Source: Lactobacillus sp. UBA5804 (GTDB lineage Bacteria > Bacillota > Bacilli > Lactobacillales > Lactobacillaceae). Taken from it: 7,360 nt of DNA. Location: NCBI GenBank assembly GCA_002418055.1, contig DIDI01000003.1, positions 1-7,360 on the forward strand. The letters run 5' to 3'. The notes beneath the pieces are model-generated. The model was not told the origin of the DNA. It searched no databases and saw only the letters and a program-made list of their open reading frames with translations. This document shows, piece by piece, positions 5,354 through 7,360 of the stretch (positions are counted from its first letter, which is position 1; each line of letters opens with the position of its first letter). Both the position numbers and the translations under genes were made by a program.

Positions 5354-5365
5354 TTAATCGATTAA
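5354..5365. promoter_or_regulatory. 12-bp palindrome TTAATCGATTAA before rpmE2, operator candidate
   Basis: A perfect 12-bp palindrome lies 40 bases upstream of the rpmE2 start. It matches ten of twelve positions of the streptococcal zinc repressor AdcR consensus TTAACYRGTTAA, the two differences being symmetrical. Type B L31 genes are zinc-repressed in several bacteria, so zinc control is plausible. It is also AT-rich and could be chance. Confidence 0.35.
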
Positions 5366-5405
5366 TCTATAACCTGAAAGATGGCTATGGCAAAGGAGCA
5401 GTATT

Positions 5406-5654
5406 ATGAGAAAAGGTATTCACCCAGACTATCAAGACGTTGTCTTCATGGATTCAGCTACTGGTGCTAAATTTTTAGCTGGTTCGACTTTAACTTCAGA
5501 CGAAACGGCTGATTTTGAAGGTAAGACTTACCCATTGGTTCGTGTTGAAATTTCTTCAGATTCTCATCCATTCTACACTGGCAAGCAAAAGTTTGCTGCA
5601 GCAGATGGTCGAATCGAACGCTTCAACAAGAAGTATGGTTTGTCGAACAAGTAA
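5406..5654 (+). CDS. rpmE2: 50S ribosomal protein L31, type B
   Basis: A component of the large ribosomal subunit near the inter-subunit bridge. The 82-residue product starts MRKGIHPDYQDVVFMD and carries SSDSHPFYTGKQKF (residues 50-63), followed by the closing GRIERFNKKYG (68-78), all typical of L31 type B. It has no cysteine, so it belongs to the zinc-independent form lacking the CxxC ribbon. SD AAAGGAG (5392-5398) is 7 bases from the ATG. The gene stands alone between a leader that contains a 12-bp palindrome and a strong terminator. The low number of rare-looking codons suits a highly expressed gene. In many bacteria this form replaces zinc-binding L31 under zinc limitation; in lactobacilli it may be the only L31, which would argue against tight repression. 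Confidence 0.96.
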   Translation: MRKGIHPDYQDVVFMDSATGAKFLAGSTLTSDETADFEGKTYPLVRVEISSDSHPFYTGKQKFAAADGRIERFNKKYGLSNK

Positions 5655-5670
5655 GACTTCATCTGGTGGA

Positions 5671-5698
5671 AGGCAGTCCCATTAGGGGCTGCCTTTTT
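5671..5698 (+). terminator. Intrinsic terminator of rpmE2
   Basis: AGGCAGTCCC (5671-5680) pairs with GGGGCTGCCT (5685-5694) over ten positions, with one wobble, around an ATTA loop. A T-run follows directly (5694-5698). It begins 16 bases after the rpmE2 stop. Confidence 0.93.
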
Positions 5699-5737
5699 CG
5701 TGAAGAGGCTAAATGTAGCCGCTACCTGAATTGAACA

Positions 5738-5746
5738 TGATATGAT
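5738..5746 (+). promoter_or_regulatory. Extended -10 promoter candidate for murF
   Basis: TGATATGAT contains the TGn extension plus TATGAT, a near-consensus extended -10 that needs little -35. Transcription would start near 5753, about 33 bases before murF. A short inverted repeat, GGCTA (5707-5711) with TAGCC (5716-5720), lies just upstream. Confidence 0.45.
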
Positions 5747-5785
5747 TCCGGTGCAAATTGATTTTAATAGGAGCAAGACAAGTTA

Positions 5786-7153
5786 ATGAAAATGCAACTG
5801 GCAGAAATTGCCAAAGCGATTGGAACCACCTGTGAAGGTGATGGACAGACAGTCATTACTTCAGTCTCATTTGACTCAAGAAAGATTACGGACGGCGGTT
5901 TATTCGTCCCATTATCAGGGGAACGCGACGGTCATAACTATGTTGCTAGTGCCATTAGTCATGGTGCTAAAGCAACACTCTGGCGCAAAGGTCATGCGGA
6001 TAAGCCGGATGACATTGCCGTCTTAGAGGTCGCAGATCCCCTAGCTGCGATGCAACAATTGGCCCATTACTATCTTGAGAAGGTTAATCCGACAGTCGTT
6101 GGCATTACCGGCTCAAATGGTAAGACGACGACCAAGGATATGGTTGCGGCGGTGCTTTCCAAGCGCTTCAATGTTTATAAAACACAGGCTAACTTTAATA
6201 ATGAAATTGGGGTTCCATTAACCATTCTGGAAATGAAACCATTAACGGAAATTTTAGTGTTAGAAATGGGAATGGATCGCCCAGGTCAATTACATCATTT
6301 GTCTGAATTGACCCATCCAGATGTTGCCGTCATTACCATGATTGGCGAAGCCCATATTGAGTTTTTCGGTAGTCGCGCTAAAATTGCGGATGCGAAGATG
6401 GAAATAACCGACTTCCTACGTGAAGATGGCGAATTCATTTATAATGGTGATGAACCGTTATTAGTTGAACGCGCAGCAAAGTTGTCACAGTTTAAAGCAA
6501 CTTTTGGCTTTAATAAGACGGATACCGTTTCTGCCACCGGCTTTCGCAGTTACAAGCATCATGCGACTTTTACGATTAACGATTCTGAGCAGCAATTTTC
6601 AATTCCGATGATTGGTAAGCACAATGTGTCGAATGCGATGGCCGCTATTTCAGTTGGACATCACTTTGGCGAAAGCGACGATGAAATTGCCGCTTCTCTG
6701 GCAAGCTTTACCCCAACTGCTAACCGGATGGAATGGGAAAAAGGGGATGCTGGCGAGGACATCATGAGTGATGTCTATAACTCTAATCCAACTGCTGTTC
6801 GGGCGGTATTAACTAGCTTTGGTCAAATTGAGGTGCCACAAGATGGCCGTCGAATTGCCGTACTAGGTGATATGTTGGAATTAGGAAAGAGCAGTGCTAG
6901 CCTCCATGCAGGACTTGCAACGGCACTTGATCCTTACGTGATTAACCAAGTTTACCTGTATGGGAACGAAATGAAACATCTCGCGGTGGCGCTGAAGGAT
7001 GTTTACCCAGAGGGTTGTGTACATTATTATGATGCCGATCACAAAGAGCACATGGTGGATGATTTGAAGAACGATATCCGTCAGAATGATATTGTTGTGC
7101 TAAAAGGCTCTCATGGGATGCATCTAGAAGAAGTCGTTAATCGACTGAGATAG
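5786..7153 (+). CDS. murF: UDP-N-acetylmuramoyl-tripeptide--D-alanyl-D-alanine ligase
   Basis: Cytoplasmic ATP-dependent ligase that adds D-Ala-D-Ala (or D-Ala-D-Lac in vancomycin-resistant lactobacilli) to the UDP-MurNAc tripeptide, the last soluble step of peptidoglycan precursor synthesis. The 455 residues match the family length. An N-terminal substrate domain has SFDSRKITDGGLFVPL (residues 28-43). The central ATPase domain has VGITGSNGKTTTKD (105-118), the NFNNEIGVPLT motif (136-146), EMGMDRPGQ (160-168) and a lysine in ADAKMEI (201-207) at the position expected to be carbamylated. The C-terminal domain carries IGKHNVSNAMAA (276-287), NRMEW (313-317), DVYNSNPTAV (329-338) and LGDMLELG (360-367). 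ATG 5786 follows TAGGAGC (5768-5774). Another ATG two codons later is possible. The gene looks intact. The stop codon TAG overlaps the ribosome binding site of the helicase gene, so the two are probably co-transcribed. Confidence 0.97.
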   Translation: MKMQLAEIAKAIGTTCEGDGQTVITSVSFDSRKITDGGLFVPLSGERDGHNYVASAISHGAKATLWRKGHADKPDDIAVLEVADPLAAMQQLAHYYLEKVNPTVVGITGSNGKTTTKDMVAAVLSKRFNVYKTQANFNNEIGVPLTILEMKPLTEILVLEMGMDRPGQLHHLSELTHPDVAVITMIGEAHIEFFGSRAKIADAKMEITDFLREDGEFIYNGDEPLLVERAAKLSQFKATFGFNKTDTVSATGFRSYKHHATFTINDSEQQFSIPMIGKHNVSNAMAAISVGHHFGESDDEIAASLASFTPTANRMEWEKGDAGEDIMSDVYNSNPTAVRAVLTSFGQIEVPQDGRRIAVLGDMLELGKSSASLHAGLATALDPYVINQVYLYGNEMKHLAVALKDVYPEGCVHYYDADHKEHMVDDLKNDIRQNDIVVLKGSHGMHLEEVVNRLR

Positions 7154-7163
7154 GAGAATATAT

Positions 7164-7360
7164 TTGAAATTTACAGAATTAGACTTAAACGATGCTTTAC
7201 TTAAAGCCGTTAAACGTTCAGGTTTTGAGGAAGCAACGCCAATTCAAGCTCAGACTATTCCTTTAGCCTTAGCAGGCAAGGATGTGATTGGTCAGGCGCA
7301 AACTGGTACAGGCAAGACGGCCGCCTTTGGGTTGCCCATCTTAAACCGGCTTGATAAGGA
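7164..7360 (+). CDS. cshA: DEAD-box RNA helicase, CshA type (3' truncated by window end)
   Basis: The N-terminal 65 codons of a DEAD-box ATP-dependent RNA helicase. After the initiator the sequence runs KFTELDLNDALLKAV, with the Q motif SGFEEATPIQ (residues 19-28) and Walker A/motif I AQTGTGKT (45-52), followed by AAFGLPIL. In Gram-positive bacteria CshA takes part in RNA turnover with the degradosome, ribosome assembly and cold adaptation. The start is a TTG: AGGAG (7152-7156) lies 7 bases upstream, and the sequence then aligns with the usual MKFTEL N-terminus, while no ATG occurs in frame nearby. The spacing of 10 bases from the murF stop, with that stop codon inside the binding site, points to an operon and perhaps coupled translation. 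DEAD, SAT and later motifs lie beyond the window. Confidence 0.93.
   Translation, partial: MKFTELDLNDALLKAVKRSGFEEATPIQAQTIPLALAGKDVIGQAQTGTGKTAAFGLPILNRLDK

Noticed and set aside
5573..5776. Minus-strand open frame of 67 codons over the rpmE2 end and terminator
   Set aside because: It runs through the rpmE2 terminator and coding end, with no recognisable domain or upstream signals.
5808..6026. Plus-strand alternative frame of 72 codons inside murF
   Set aside because: Overlaps the conserved murF N-terminus, with no ribosome binding site or family likeness.

Overview
The window looks like chromosome from a low-GC Gram-positive of the family Lactobacillaceae. The reasons are the Gram-positive ribosome binding sites (AGGAGG-like), the order rpmE2 - murF - cshA-like helicase (an order I recall from lactobacilli), a cysteine-free type B L31 protein, and protein sequences of lactobacillar character. 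I cannot fix the species; Latilactobacillus, Lactiplantibacillus or a close genus would all fit.

Left flank (1-418): the 3' end of a GlsB/YeaQ/YmgE-family small membrane protein gene is followed closely by a 46-residue single-span membrane peptide gene. A clear intrinsic terminator closes this stress-type operon.

Centre (about 419-3860): a defence cassette. Three tightly overlapping plus-strand genes form a complete DpnII/MboI-type restriction-modification system in the pneumococcal order dpnM-dpnA-dpnB: a class alpha GATC adenine methyltransferase, a class beta second methyltransferase of the single-strand-acting DpnA type, and the GATC endonuclease. A fourth gene on the minus strand converges on dpnB and overlaps its last 9 bases. 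It encodes a different DNA amino-methyltransferase whose target cannot be read from the sequence and which has no cognate nuclease here. A 13-bp direct repeat, AACAAGACCACTT, occurs in the left arm of the host terminator (381-393) and again just beyond the fourth gene (3836-3848), bracketing the cassette. It may be an insertion scar.

Right flank (about 3860-7360): an MFS (DHA3-like) efflux-type transporter has its own good promoter and a palindromic operator candidate. Next comes rpmE2 with its own promoter region, a 12-bp palindrome in the leader and a strong terminator. Then murF (peptidoglycan precursor ligase) is followed, 10 bases after its stop codon, by the start of a cshA-type DEAD-box RNA helicase using a TTG start, cut by the window edge. 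These look like core chromosome genes.

Functionally, DpnM protects host GATC sites in duplex DNA. DpnA probably protects single-stranded or incoming DNA. DpnB cuts unmethylated GATC. The fourth enzyme adds another methylation mark or is a remnant of a second system. No RNA genes, CRISPR arrays, transposases or integrases are visible. The longest gene-free stretch is about 200 bases, and its contents are listed below. I see no wholly new system. The most distinctive points are the orphan convergent methyltransferase, the bracketing repeats and the strongly uneven spread of GATC sites within the restriction operon itself.
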